In this document: positions 51,436-60,270 of the stretch, piece by piece
Layout of the letters: the number at the start of each line of letters is the position of its first letter
How positions within the stretch are numbered: the stretch's first letter is position 1
Assembly (NCBI RefSeq): GCF_040049295.1
Contig: NZ_JBDZDQ010000003.1
Location: forward strand, 62,001-126,000
DNA from: Sphingomonas sp. KR3-1
GTDB taxonomy: Bacteria; Pseudomonadota; Alphaproteobacteria; Sphingomonadales; Sphingomonadaceae
Reading direction: 5' to 3'
DNA length: 64,000 nt
Made by a program: the position numbers and the translations under genes
Notes under the pieces: generated by a model
The model's input: only the letters and a program-made list of their open reading frames with translations
Told to the model about the DNA's origin: nothing
Database searches by the model: none

Positions 51436-52099
51436 CGATCCGGTAACCAGCGCCGCGCACCGTCTGGATCAGCTCCTTGCCGAAACCGCGATCCACCTTG
51501 GCGCGCAGCCGGCTCATATGGCTTTCGATCACGTTGGTCTGCGGGTCGAAATGGAAGGACCAGACATTCTCGAGCAGCATCGTTCGCGTTACGACGGCGC
51601 CGGCATGCTGCATGAGATAGTCGAGCAGCTTGAACTCCTGCGCCTGCAGTTCGATGCGCGTGCCGGCACGGGTGACGGTGCGCTTGAGCCGATCGATGAC
51701 GAGGTCGCCGACGGTGAGAGTGACCGCGACGTCGGCGATCGGCGGGCGGCGCGAGAGTGCGTTGATCCGGGCGAGCAACTCGGCGCCGGCAAAGGGCTTG
51801 ACCAGATAGTCGTCGGCGCCGGCCTCCAGGCCTTCGACTCGGTCGTCGATCCCCTCCATCGAGGTGAGCAGCAGCGCCGGCGTACGGATGCCCGCGGCGC
51901 GCAGTGCCTTGAGGACCGACAGACCGTTCAGCCCCGGCACCATCCGGTCAAGAATCAGGACGCCGTAGTCGCCGTCGCTCGCCATGAAGAGCGCGTCGTT
52001 CCCCGAGCTGCACGCCTCCACGACATGCCCGGCCGCAGTGAGCATGCGCACCGCCTGCGTTCTCGTGGCCTCGTCGTCTTCGAGCAACAGCAGCTTCAT
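51428..52099 (-). CDS. OmpR-family response regulator
   Basis: 223 residues. Receiver domain with acidic pair at 8-9, phospho-acceptor Asp51 (GVLILDRMVPG), Thr/Ser at SMEG, Lys101 (LVKPF); a winged helix at the C-terminus (LQAQEFKLLDYLMQHAGAVV, NVIESHMSRLRAKVDRGFG, IQTVRGAGYRIDG). The frame runs far upstream, but ATG 52099 starts the receiver domain exactly. Three 11-base-spaced repeats upstream may be its binding site. Confidence 0.95.
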   Translation of the reverse strand: MKLLLLEDDEATRTQAVRMLTAAGHVVEACSSGNDALFMASDGDYGVLILDRMVPGLNGLSVLKALRAAGIRTPALLLTSMEGIDDRVEGLEAGADDYLVKPFAGAELLARINALSRRPPIADVAVTLTVGDLVIDRLKRTVTRAGTRIELQAQEFKLLDYLMQHAGAVVTRTMLLENVWSFHFDPQTNVIESHMSRLRAKVDRGFGKELIQTVRGAGYRIDG

Positions 52100-52165
52100 A
52101 TCGCCTGAGGTCCAGTTTCCACGCCGCAAATGGGTCCGATCGCCAGCGACCGGCAAGTTGGCGAT

Positions 52166-52194
52166 TCCCAATGTTCGGCCAATGCTGGGCCAAT
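52166..52194 (+). promoter_or_regulatory. Three direct repeats spaced 11 bases (likely response-regulator site)
   Basis: TCCCAAT (52166-52172), GGCCAAT (52177-52183) and GGCCAAT (52188-52194) repeat every 11 bases, one helical turn, as do OmpR-type binding sites. They lie between the response regulator gene and the tolC-type gene, about 47 bases before the latter's start. The rest of the 141-base gap shows no other clear signal. Confidence 0.6.
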
Positions 52195-52240
52195 AGCCAC
52201 CCGTCCATAGTCCGCCGCTATCGAGAAGTGGGAGCGCGAA

Positions 52241-53599
52241 GTGCGGCGAGGCGGAATGCGGGTGTTTCTCTGCGCGAGCGCTGCTGCACTGCTGGCGAGC
52301 GGCTGCGCATCCTATCGCGCGGCGCCGCTCGCCGAACCGGCGGCAGTGCTTGCAGCGCCGGACATGGCCATCCTCTCGGCGGATGCGCAGAAGATCGACC
52401 GGCCCTATCTCACGCCCGAGCCAATCGATTGGACTAGGCCGCTGACGCCCAATGCGCTGGCGATCGTCGCAGTGCTCGAAAATCCCGATCTCAAGGCACA
52501 GCGGGCAAAGTTGGGTGTCACCGACGCGCAGGCCTTTGCCGCGCGGCTGCTCCCTGATCCGACCTTCCAGGCCAATTTCGACAAGCTGGTGTCCGGCCCG
52601 GACCCGTACAACGCATTTGGCGGCCAGCTGGCGTTCGACCTCAACCAGCTGCGTACCGCCAAGGTGTCGCGCCAGAATGCCGAGGCGAGCAAGCGGCAGG
52701 TCCGGCTCGATCTGGCCTGGGCCGAGTGGCAGACTGCCGGCCAGGCGCGCCTGCAGGGCGTGCGGATCGTCGCGCTCGAGAAGCAGCTGGCGCTCGCCAG
52801 GGCCAGCGCGGCTTCGGCGCAGACGCTGTTCGAGCATGCGCGGCGCGCGGCAGGAAGGGGCGATATCGCCGCTGCCGATCTCGATACCCGCCGCACGGCC
52901 CTGACCGATGCAAGCGAGCGACTGGGCACCGCCGAGACCGAGCTTGCCGCCGCACGGGGAGACCTCAACAAGCTGCTCGGCCTGCCGCCTGAGACGGTAC
53001 TGCTGCTTGCCCCGCCGCCCGAGCCCGCGGTCGCGCCTGCCGCGGCGACGCTGGTGGCGCAGGCGCTGGAGCGGCGGCTTGACCTCCAGGCACTCCGCGC
53101 GGGCTATGCGGTCGGTGAGGCCGAGCTGCACAAGGCCGTGCTCGACCAGTTCCCGACGCTGGCGCTCACCGTCGCCGGCGCCCGCGATACCAGCGGTAAC
53201 ACCACGTTAGGCCCGGCGATCGATTTCACGCTGCCGCTATGGAACCGCAATCGCGGTGGCATCGCCGTCGCCAAGGCGACGCGCGAGCAGTTGAAGGCCG
53301 AATATGAAGCGCGCCTCTTCCAGACGCGCGCCGAGATCAGCGCCGCGGCGGAGGCGATCGGCCTGCTGCGGCAGCAACGCGCCGCACTGCTCGCGCAGAT
53401 GCCCGCCAGCCACGCCTTCGCCGATAGTGCGGCAAGGGCAGCGAAGCGCGGCGATCTTGCTCCGGCCACCGCAGCTACTGCCGAGCAGGCGCTGCGCGAC
53501 CGCGAACTGCGCCTGGCCCAGCTCGACCAACAGATCGCCGAACAGACTATCGCCCTCGAGCTTCTCTCGGGCGGCCCCAGCGAAGGATGGACCCGATGA
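52241..53599 (+). CDS. TolC-family outer-membrane efflux lipoprotein
   Basis: 452 residues from GTG 52241 (GGGAG in front); ATG 52256 is an alternative. Lipobox LLASGC. Long alpha-helical stretches of the TolC tunnel: LRTAKVSRQNAEASKRQVRL, LASASAQTLFEHARRAAGRG-like helix, and LPLWNRNRGGIAVAKATREQ, the usual CusC/CzcC-type motif. Outer-membrane channel of the RND exporter that follows; stop overlaps the adaptor start. Confidence 0.93.
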   Translation: MRRGGMRVFLCASAAALLASGCASYRAAPLAEPAAVLAAPDMAILSADAQKIDRPYLTPEPIDWTRPLTPNALAIVAVLENPDLKAQRAKLGVTDAQAFAARLLPDPTFQANFDKLVSGPDPYNAFGGQLAFDLNQLRTAKVSRQNAEASKRQVRLDLAWAEWQTAGQARLQGVRIVALEKQLALARASAASAQTLFEHARRAAGRGDIAAADLDTRRTALTDASERLGTAETELAAARGDLNKLLGLPPETVLLLAPPPEPAVAPAAATLVAQALERRLDLQALRAGYAVGEAELHKAVLDQFPTLALTVAGARDTSGNTTLGPAIDFTLPLWNRNRGGIAVAKATREQLKAEYEARLFQTRAEISAAAEAIGLLRQQRAALLAQMPASHAFADSAARAAKRGDLAPATAATAEQALRDRELRLAQLDQQIAEQTIALELLSGGPSEGWTR

Positions 53600-54624
53600 T
53601 GCGGATGACCGCGCTGCTTCCGCTCGCCCTGCTTGCCGGCTGTGGCGGCCCTGCGGCCGATGGCGGCGAAGAGGCGAAGGCCGAGCCGGTCGCGCAGGTG
53701 AAGACCGCGCCGGCGGAGCTGGGGGCGACGGCATCCGAAGTCGCGGTCTACGGTGTGGCCGAAGCCGGACCCGGCGGCGAGCATGCGCTGGTCGCACCGG
53801 CAGAGGCGATCGTCGATCGGATCGTCAGCCCGAACGGCACGGCGGTGCGCGACGGACAGGTGATCCTGACGCTGCGGCCCAGCCGCGCGACCGCCACCGA
53901 CCTCGCCAAGGCCGCTTCCGACGCGCAGGCCGCCGATGCCGCCCTTGCCCGCGCCAAAAGGCTGCGCGCCGATGGCCTGGTGTCCGACGCCGAGGTCGAG
54001 ACGGCGCGCGCCGCCGGGCAGGTCGCCCACGCGACGCTCGGCAATCTCGGCATGTCGCGCGGCGGCGTGGCGCTGCGCGCGCCGGTATCGGGCGTCGTGC
54101 AGGGCTTGACGGCGAAGAATGGCGACCAGCTCGCGGCGGGCACCACTGCTGCGGTCGTGGTGGCGCAGGGCAATCTGCGTGCGCGCCTGGGAGTCGATCC
54201 CGCCCTCGTCCAGCGCGTGCATCCGGGCCAGCCGCTCCAGCTTCAGAGCGTTTCCGGCGATGCGCGGGCGAGCGTGACCGTGGCTGGTGTCGACGGCCAG
54301 GTCGATGCGACGACCCGGCTCTCTGCCGTCTACGCCAATCTTCCCGCCGCCTTCCCGGTCGCGCCGGGCGAGGCACTGCGCGGTTCGCTCGTGCTGGCGC
54401 AGCAGGCGAGCGGGATCACCATCCCCTATGCCGCGCTGCTCGACGATGGCGGCAAGAGCTACGTCTTCGTCGTCAAGGGCGGCGTGGCGCACCAGCAGGA
54501 CGTGCTGCCGGGCAGCTCGTCGGGCGACCGCATCCGGATCCTGAATGGGCTGGCCCAGGGCGACAGGGTCGTCACCGAGGGCGGCACCGCGCTCGAGGAC
54601 GGTGCCAAGGTGCGCGAGCAATGA
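53596..54624 (+). CDS. RND efflux periplasmic adaptor (membrane fusion lipoprotein)
   Basis: 342 residues. ATG 53596 overlaps the preceding stop (ATGA); in-frame ATGs at 53587 and 53599 are possible. Lipobox LPLALLAGC. Biotinyl-lipoyl halves (HALVAPAEAIVDRIVSPNG, and GVALRAPVSGVVQGLTAKNG) flank a coiled coil; a C-terminal beta-barrel contains YAALLDDGGKSYVFVVKGGV. Connects pump and channel. Stop overlaps the pump start. Confidence 0.94.
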   Translation: MMRMTALLPLALLAGCGGPAADGGEEAKAEPVAQVKTAPAELGATASEVAVYGVAEAGPGGEHALVAPAEAIVDRIVSPNGTAVRDGQVILTLRPSRATATDLAKAASDAQAADAALARAKRLRADGLVSDAEVETARAAGQVAHATLGNLGMSRGGVALRAPVSGVVQGLTAKNGDQLAAGTTAAVVVAQGNLRARLGVDPALVQRVHPGQPLQLQSVSGDARASVTVAGVDGQVDATTRLSAVYANLPAAFPVAPGEALRGSLVLAQQASGITIPYAALLDDGGKSYVFVVKGGVAHQQDVLPGSSSGDRIRILNGLAQGDRVVTEGGTALEDGAKVREQ

Positions 54625-57600
54625 GCGACCTGATGCATCGCCACGCGCGCTCGATCTGGCTGGGCGTCTTCCTGATCACGCTCGCCGGCCTGTTCGGCGC
54701 GCTGAAGCTGCCGGTCACGCTGTTCCCGCACATCGACTATCCCCGCGTCGTCGTCTCGATCGATGCCGGCGAACGCGACGCGACGCAGATGGCCGCAGAT
54801 ATCTCGCGCCCCACGGAGATCGCGCTGCGCGAGATCCCGGGCGTCACCCAGATTCGCTCGACCACCAGCCGCGGCGCCGCCGAGATCGCGCTGAGCTTCG
54901 GCTGGGGCGACGACATGACCAACGCGACGCTGGCGACGCAGGGCGCGCTCGCCACGATCCTGCCCGATCTGCCGGCTGGCACCCGGTTCAGCGTGCGCCG
55001 TTCCGATCCGACGATCTTCCCGGTGCTCGGCATCTCGCTGACCTCCGACAAGCTCGACGGCGTGGCGCTGGCCCAGCTCGCCCAGCTTCGCCTGCGCCCG
55101 CTGCTTTCGACAGTGCCGGGCGTCGCTGGCGTCGATGTGCTCGGCGGCGCACCGCTTGAAATGGAAGTCGAGGTCGATCCGGCCCGGCTGCAAACGCTTG
55201 GCCTCACCCTGGCCGATGTCGCCACCGCGATCGGTGCGGCGAACAGCGTTTCGGCGGTCGGGCGCATCGAGGATCGCCACCGGCTCTATCTCGCGCTAGT
55301 CGATGACCGGCTGACCAGCGAGGCCGATATCGCCGCGATCCCGGTAAAGGCCGGCACGGCGGCGGGCGCCGGGGTGGTCACGCTCGGCCAGGTCGCAAAC
55401 ATCCGCCGCGCCCCGGCGCCGGCGTGGGTGCGCGTCACCTCGAACGGCACCAACGCCGTGCTGGTCAATATCCGCCAGGCGCCGAGCGCCGATGCGGTGA
55501 AGCTCGTCCAGGAGATCACCGATCGGCTGAAGGGCGCGAAGCTGCCCGCCACGGTCAAGGTCAGCCCGTTCTACGATCAATCGGAGCTGGTGGTCGGCGC
55601 GGCTGATGCAGTGCGTGAAGCTATTCTGCTCGGCGCATTACTTGCGGGCGTGGTGTTGTTTGTGTTTTTGCGGTCGTGGCGGCTCATGGTGATCACCGCG
55701 CTGCTGCTCCCGGCGGTGCTTGCAGCGACCTGTTTGGCGCTATTTGCGCTCCATATGAGCTTCAACATGATGACTTTGGGCGGCATGGCCGCTGCCGTGG
55801 GCCTGGTCGTCGACGATGCCGTGGTGATGCTCGAGCACCTGATGCGGCGGCTGCAGGACGGGCGCGGGGAGGCCGAGCCGCCTTCGATCCTCGCCAGCGC
55901 GCGCGAGATGTCGCGCCCGCTGTTCGGATCGACCCTGGCGACGATCGTGGTGTTCCTGCCGCTCGCCTTCATCTCCGGCGTGACCGGGGGATTCTTCAAG
56001 GCGCTGGCCGTGACGATGGTCGCCGCGCTGGGCGTGTCGCTGCTCTACGCGCGCTATGTGCTGCCGCTGGTCGCGCAGCGCTGGCTGACGCTCGGGGACG
56101 TGGCGGCCGCCGACAAGGCCGAGCGGATGACCGGTACGCTGGCGCGCTGGTACGGCAGGTTCGGCGCCCGCGCGCTGGCCCGCCCGGCCCTCGCCGCCGG
56201 GCTGACCGCGGCGCTGCTCGTCGCGGCGGGCGGCTTCGCCTGGACCCGCCTCGAATCGGGCTTCATGCCGGTGATGGACGAGGGCGGCTTCATCCTCGAC
56301 TACAAGGCCAAGTCGGGCGCGGCGCTGTCCGACACCGATCGCCTGCTGCGCCAGGTCGAGACGATCATCCGCGAGACCCCCGAGGTCACCAGCTATTCGC
56401 GCCGCACCGGCGTCCAGCTCGGCGGCGGCCTGACCGAGGCCGACGAAGGCGACTTCTTCATCCGCCTGAAGGGCGGGAGCCGCCGGCCGATCGGCGAAGT
56501 GATGGCCGAGATTCGCGACAAGGTCGACAAGCAGGTGCCCGGGCTCGAGATCGAGACGGCCCAGCTGATGGAAGACCTGATCGGCGACCTGACCGCAGTG
56601 CCCGAGCCGATCGAGGTCAAGCTGTTCGGCGACGACGATGCCGAGCTCGTCGCGTCCGCGCGGAAGGTCGCCGGGGCGATCGGCAAGATCGGCGGCGTGG
56701 TCGAAGTCGTCGACGGCCTGCGGGTTGCGGGCGATGCGATCGAAATCCATGTCGACCGCGCCGCGGCGGCGCTGGTCGGGCTCGATCCCGATGCCGTTGC
56801 CAAGCAGGTCGAGGCGCAGGTGGGCGGCACCGTCGCCACCCAGATCCTCGCGGGCGAGCAGGTGCTCGATGTGCGCGTCCGGCTGCCCCAGGACCTGCGC
56901 AGCCGCGCCGATGCGCTGGGCCAGCTCCTCGTCCGGGCAGCCGATGGCCGCACCACTGCGCTGGGCTCGATCGCGACGATCCGCATCGCGGCGGGGCAGC
57001 GCCAGATCACGCGCGAGGACCTTGCGCCGTTCATTCCGGTCACCGCGCGGCTGGAAGGCAAGGATCTCGGCACCGGCATGCAGCAGGTGCAGGCCGCCGT
57101 GGAGGCGCTGCATCTGCCGCCCACGATCCGCGTCGATTATGGCGGCCTCTACGCGCAGCAGCAGCAGAGCTTCTCGGACCTGATCGCCGTGTTCGTCGCC
57201 GCACTGTTGCTGTCGGCACTGCTGCTGACGCTGCTGTTCGAGCGCTGGGCCTATACGATCGCGGTGATCGGCACCGTGTTGCTGTCGACAGCGGCGGTGT
57301 TCCTCGGGCTGTGGCTGACCGGGACCGAGCTCGACATCTCGGCGCTGATGGGCCTGACCATGGTGGTCGGCATGATCACCGAGCTTGCGATCTTCTATCT
57401 TGCCGAACTGCCGACGGGCGCCACGCTGACCATCGAGGAGCTGCTCGAGGCGGGCAGGGCGCGGCTGCGGCCGATCCTGATGTCGGCGCTGATCGCGGTG
57501 CTGACGCTGCTGCCGCTGGCGCTTGGCATCAGCCGCGGCGCCGGGCTGCAGGCGCCGCTCGCCACCGCGATCATCGCGGGGCTCGTCATCGGCGCACCGC

Positions 57601-57674
57601 TGGTGCTCGCATTCCTGCCGACGCTGCTCTTCGCGATCAGCCGCCGGCCATCGACCAACCAAAACGGGGAGTGA
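54621..57674 (+). CDS. RND-family efflux pump (inner-membrane transporter)
   Basis: 1017 residues, 12 membrane helices with two large periplasmic loops. Proton relay in helix 4 GLVVDDAVVMLEHL with Asp398/Asp399, as in drug-type (HAE1) pumps rather than metal pumps; the N-terminus SIWLGVFLITLAGLFGALKL and LFPHIDYPRVVV is normal. ATG 54621 overlaps the adaptor stop; the frame is open far upstream only as a shadow. Substrates cannot be told. Confidence 0.95.
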   Translation: MSDLMHRHARSIWLGVFLITLAGLFGALKLPVTLFPHIDYPRVVVSIDAGERDATQMAADISRPTEIALREIPGVTQIRSTTSRGAAEIALSFGWGDDMTNATLATQGALATILPDLPAGTRFSVRRSDPTIFPVLGISLTSDKLDGVALAQLAQLRLRPLLSTVPGVAGVDVLGGAPLEMEVEVDPARLQTLGLTLADVATAIGAANSVSAVGRIEDRHRLYLALVDDRLTSEADIAAIPVKAGTAAGAGVVTLGQVANIRRAPAPAWVRVTSNGTNAVLVNIRQAPSADAVKLVQEITDRLKGAKLPATVKVSPFYDQSELVVGAADAVREAILLGALLAGVVLFVFLRSWRLMVITALLLPAVLAATCLALFALHMSFNMMTLGGMAAAVGLVVDDAVVMLEHLMRRLQDGRGEAEPPSILASAREMSRPLFGSTLATIVVFLPLAFISGVTGGFFKALAVTMVAALGVSLLYARYVLPLVAQRWLTLGDVAAADKAERMTGTLARWYGRFGARALARPALAAGLTAALLVAAGGFAWTRLESGFMPVMDEGGFILDYKAKSGAALSDTDRLLRQVETIIRETPEVTSYSRRTGVQLGGGLTEADEGDFFIRLKGGSRRPIGEVMAEIRDKVDKQVPGLEIETAQLMEDLIGDLTAVPEPIEVKLFGDDDAELVASARKVAGAIGKIGGVVEVVDGLRVAGDAIEIHVDRAAAALVGLDPDAVAKQVEAQVGGTVATQILAGEQVLDVRVRLPQDLRSRADALGQLLVRAADGRTTALGSIATIRIAAGQRQITREDLAPFIPVTARLEGKDLGTGMQQVQAAVEALHLPPTIRVDYGGLYAQQQQSFSDLIAVFVAALLLSALLLTLLFERWAYTIAVIGTVLLSTAAVFLGLWLTGTELDISALMGLTMVVGMITELAIFYLAELPTGATLTIEELLEAGRARLRPILMSALIAVLTLLPLALGISRGAGLQAPLATAIIAGLVIGAPLVLAFLPTLLFAISRRPSTNQNGE

Positions 57675-57679
57675 AGCGG

Positions 57680-58741
57680 ATGAAGTTTCTGGGACGATTG
57701 CTGACCACCACGATCGCATGCACCGGCATGTTCGCGCTCGCCGCGACGGCCAGTGCGCAGACCGCTGCCCCGGCGCCCGCGCCCGCCGCCAGCGCCGCGC
57801 CGGCACCCGGCTATCATATCGTCGATCGCATCCCGATCGGCGATGGCTGGTGGGACTATGTCAATGTCGAGCCGGTGCATCACCGTCTGTTCGCGGCGCG
57901 CGGCAACGGCGTCTTCGAGATGGACCTGGACAGCGGCCTGATCGACAACCGCTTCATCCCGGGTTCCGAAGGCCGCGCGGTGATCCCGCTGCCGGGCGGC
58001 GATGCGATGCTGACGACGATGGCCGGCTACAGCTCGGCAATCCTGTTCTCGACGGTCGAGGGCAACATCATCAAGCTGGTCGAACTGGACCAGGCATCGG
58101 ATTCTGCCGTCTACGAGCCGGTCGGCAAGCGCGTCTGGGTGATGGGCGGGCACGGCAAGGCCGCGGCGATCGATCCCGCGACCAAGGAAGTCGATGGCAC
58201 GATCGAGCTCGGCGAGCCGCTCGAATTCTCGCAGACCGACGGCCGCGGCCGCGTGTTCGTCAACGCCTCGGAATCCGCTTCGGTGATCGTGTTCGACGCC
58301 GTGAAGCGCAAGCTGGTCGGCAAGTGGAAGATGACCGGGTGCGAGGATCCCTCGGGCATGGCCTATGTCGAGGGCGCCGATGTCATCCTGTCGGTGTGCT
58401 TCAACAACATGCTCAAGGTGCTCGACGCGAAGACCGGCGAGGAACTCGCCACCCTGCCGGTAGGCAAGGGCGCGGACGCCGTGATCTACGACAAGGTGCG
58501 CAAGCGCGCCTTCGTGCCTTCGGCCTATGACGGCGTGCTGACCGTCCTCAAGGTCGACGGCAGGCGCGACATCCATGTCGAGGAAGTGGTGCCGACGCAG
58601 ATCGGCACGCGCACGGGTGCGGTCGATCCGACCACGGGCACGCTCTATCTGCCGACGGCGCGTTTCGGCCCGTTGAACAAGCTGGGCTGGCCCGAAGCCA
58701 TTCCCGGTACCGTCCAGATGCTGGTGATGAAGCCGAACTGA
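57680..58741 (+). CDS. Exported YncE-like beta-propeller protein
   Basis: 353 residues. Signal peptide ending TASAQ, Ala/Pro spacer, then a beta-propeller of YncE type: WWDYVNVEPVHHRLFAARGN, GYSSAILFSTVEGNIIKLVE, HGKAAAIDPATKEVDGTIEL, DAKTGEELATLPVGKGADAV. Start ATG 57680 has GGGGAG in front, 5 bases after the pump stop, so it is the fourth gene of the efflux operon. YncE-type proteins bind DNA or ligands in the periplasm, but the role here is unknown. Confidence 0.88.
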   Translation: MKFLGRLLTTTIACTGMFALAATASAQTAAPAPAPAASAAPAPGYHIVDRIPIGDGWWDYVNVEPVHHRLFAARGNGVFEMDLDSGLIDNRFIPGSEGRAVIPLPGGDAMLTTMAGYSSAILFSTVEGNIIKLVELDQASDSAVYEPVGKRVWVMGGHGKAAAIDPATKEVDGTIELGEPLEFSQTDGRGRVFVNASESASVIVFDAVKRKLVGKWKMTGCEDPSGMAYVEGADVILSVCFNNMLKVLDAKTGEELATLPVGKGADAVIYDKVRKRAFVPSAYDGVLTVLKVDGRRDIHVEEVVPTQIGTRTGAVDPTTGTLYLPTARFGPLNKLGWPEAIPGTVQMLVMKPN

Positions 58742-58750
58742 GCGGCACCC

Positions 58751-58781
58751 GGGCGGCGGATCCGAATGGTCTCCGCCGCCC
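58751..58781. terminator. Hairpin between convergent genes
   Basis: Perfect ten-pair stem GGGCGGCGGA (58751-58760) / TCCGCCGCCC (58772-58781) with an 11-base loop, 9 bases after the propeller stop. No T run on either side; it probably marks the 3' ends of both convergent transcripts. Confidence 0.5.
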
Positions 58782-58804
58782 GAGGCCCGAACTCGCGATC
58801 GCGT

Positions 58805-59470
58805 TCAGCCGAAGCGCAGCCAGCCGCGCGTGCGCGCTGCGTCGAGCAAGACCGCATCTGCCTGTCCTATACTCGCTCGCATCACCGATGTGCCGAGCAG
58901 CGGCGCGATCAGCTGGGCAAATTCCAGCGCGCGTGATCGGCCGAGCGCGGCAACGAGCGGGCGTGCCTGGATTTGCGGGGGAATCGACGCGGCGATTTCG
59001 CCGGCTATCCGGTCGAGGACATGATCGACCGTGTCGAGCATGTCCTCGACCAGCGGGCGCAGCGCGTCGCCGGCCGGCGGCTGCGGCCAGTCGGGGCGAT
59101 CGTGCGGGCTGTCGAGCAATGCCTGGAAGCGCGCCCGGGCTTTGGCGCCCAGCGCGATGGCTGGCGGGGGCGGCGGCTCGCGTTCGAACGGTACGCGCGC
59201 CTCGAGCGTCCTGGGCCGCGTGCCGAGGAGCGGGGCGAGGAATTTGTCGCGGTTGCTCGGGGAGGTATCGGGCAGCTGCACTGGCGGGTCGAGCCGCGTG
59301 GAAATCGCTGCGACGGGCGCCAGCGGCGCCTTGCGCCATCGCCAGCGAAACCGCGCCAGATACCGGCGCAGGCGTTGCCATCGCCTGGCGATCCGGCGAC
59401 CGGGAAACAGCCGCCGCCTAAGCCAGCGCCACCGGCGGCGGCGTTGCGCGCGGTGCGCTGCGGCAATCAT
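58805..59470 (-). CDS. Arg-rich hypothetical protein, last gene of the five-gene membrane cluster
   Basis: 221 residues. The first 60 are extremely basic (many Arg and Trp, e.g. RRRRWRWLRRRLFPGRR), then a Pro-rich linker and a helical domain (about 120-221) with DWPQPPAGDALRPLVEDMLD and ARPLVAALGRSRALEFAQLI. No membrane helix. ATG 59470 overlaps the upstream stop (ATGA). The basic part may bind membrane lipids or nucleic acid. Family not recognised. Confidence 0.7.
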   Translation of the reverse strand: MIAAAHRAQRRRRWRWLRRRLFPGRRIARRWQRLRRYLARFRWRWRKAPLAPVAAISTRLDPPVQLPDTSPSNRDKFLAPLLGTRPRTLEARVPFEREPPPPPAIALGAKARARFQALLDSPHDRPDWPQPPAGDALRPLVEDMLDTVDHVLDRIAGEIAASIPPQIQARPLVAALGRSRALEFAQLIAPLLGTSVMRASIGQADAVLLDAARTRGWLRFG

Positions 59471-60270
59471 GCCGGGATGTAGAAATATTGGGAGATGAGG
59501 TTCCGCTGCTTGTCGCTTAGGTCGGGATTGGCGTGCAGGCGCTCCCACTTCGCGCGGAAGCCACAGGGGATCGGGCGCTGATTCATGCCCCATTGCTTGA
59601 TCTGCCCGGCATAGGACCTGAATTTGGCCGGCGTGAGCGCACTCGATCCGGTCAGGTCGGTGAGCCCCGGAACCGCGGCCAGCCCGGCGGCTTCGCTTGG
59701 CGCCCAGGCGGGGTGGACCCGGAAGTTGCCATTGCCGAGCATGTCGATCGTCAGCAGGAACTTGGCGTTGACTTCGCAGGGGGGCAGGTCCTTGCCGTGG
59801 CTGTTGGGATCGGCATCCAGCTTCGCCTGAAGGAACTTGCTCTGCGCCTGGCTGGCGTCCAGCTGCAGCGCCAGGGCGTTGAGCCTCTCCATCACCTGGT
59901 CATATTGCGTCCTGGTCAGCATGATCCGGTCATTGGCGACGGCGGTGCCGGTGACCTGGTTGATCAGCCGGCGATTGGCTTCGGCGACTTCCTCATATTT
60001 GCGCTTGAATGCCTCTCGCTCGCCGCGCAGCCGCGAAATGTCAGCCTTTGCGTCCTTGAGCTGGCTCTCGAGCTTGTCGATCTGCGAGCGGAGCTGATCG
60101 ACCGCGGTGTGCCGCGGGTCCTTCTGGAAGAAGGCGAAGGCGATCGCCAGGAACACCAGCAGCACGAACAGCTCGATCAGCATCGTCGTATGCACCCGCT
60201 CGCGGCGGATGCGGAGCATCGCTTCCGCGGCGGCGGCGCTGCGGCGATCGGCATCGGCGCCCTCAGTCAC
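59467..60270 (-). CDS. Single-pass membrane protein with periplasmic coiled coil
   Basis: 267 residues from GTG 60270, which overlaps the upstream stop. A basic cytoplasmic N-terminus, one membrane helix (about 30-48, MLIELFVLLVFLAIAFAFF), then a coiled coil (about 55-100, LRSQIDKLESQLKDAKADIS), and a C-terminal domain with two Cys (LPPCEVNAKFL and RPIPCGFRAKW) that could be linked. The layout is like MotB or ZorB, but no OmpA/MotB peptidoglycan motif is seen. Family unknown. Confidence 0.78.
   Translation of the reverse strand: MTEGADADRRSAAAAEAMLRIRRERVHTTMLIELFVLLVFLAIAFAFFQKDPRHTAVDQLRSQIDKLESQLKDAKADISRLRGEREAFKRKYEEVAEANRRLINQVTGTAVANDRIMLTRTQYDQVMERLNALALQLDASQAQSKFLQAKLDADPNSHGKDLPPCEVNAKFLLTIDMLGNGNFRVHPAWAPSEAAGLAAVPGLTDLTGSSALTPAKFRSYAGQIKQWGMNQRPIPCGFRAKWERLHANPDLSDKQRNLISQYFYIPA

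Noticed and set aside
52241..58741. Naming the RND system a copper or cobalt (Cus/Czc) exporter
   Set aside because: The pump has the paired Asp of drug-type pumps in helix 4, and no metal-binding motif is seen.
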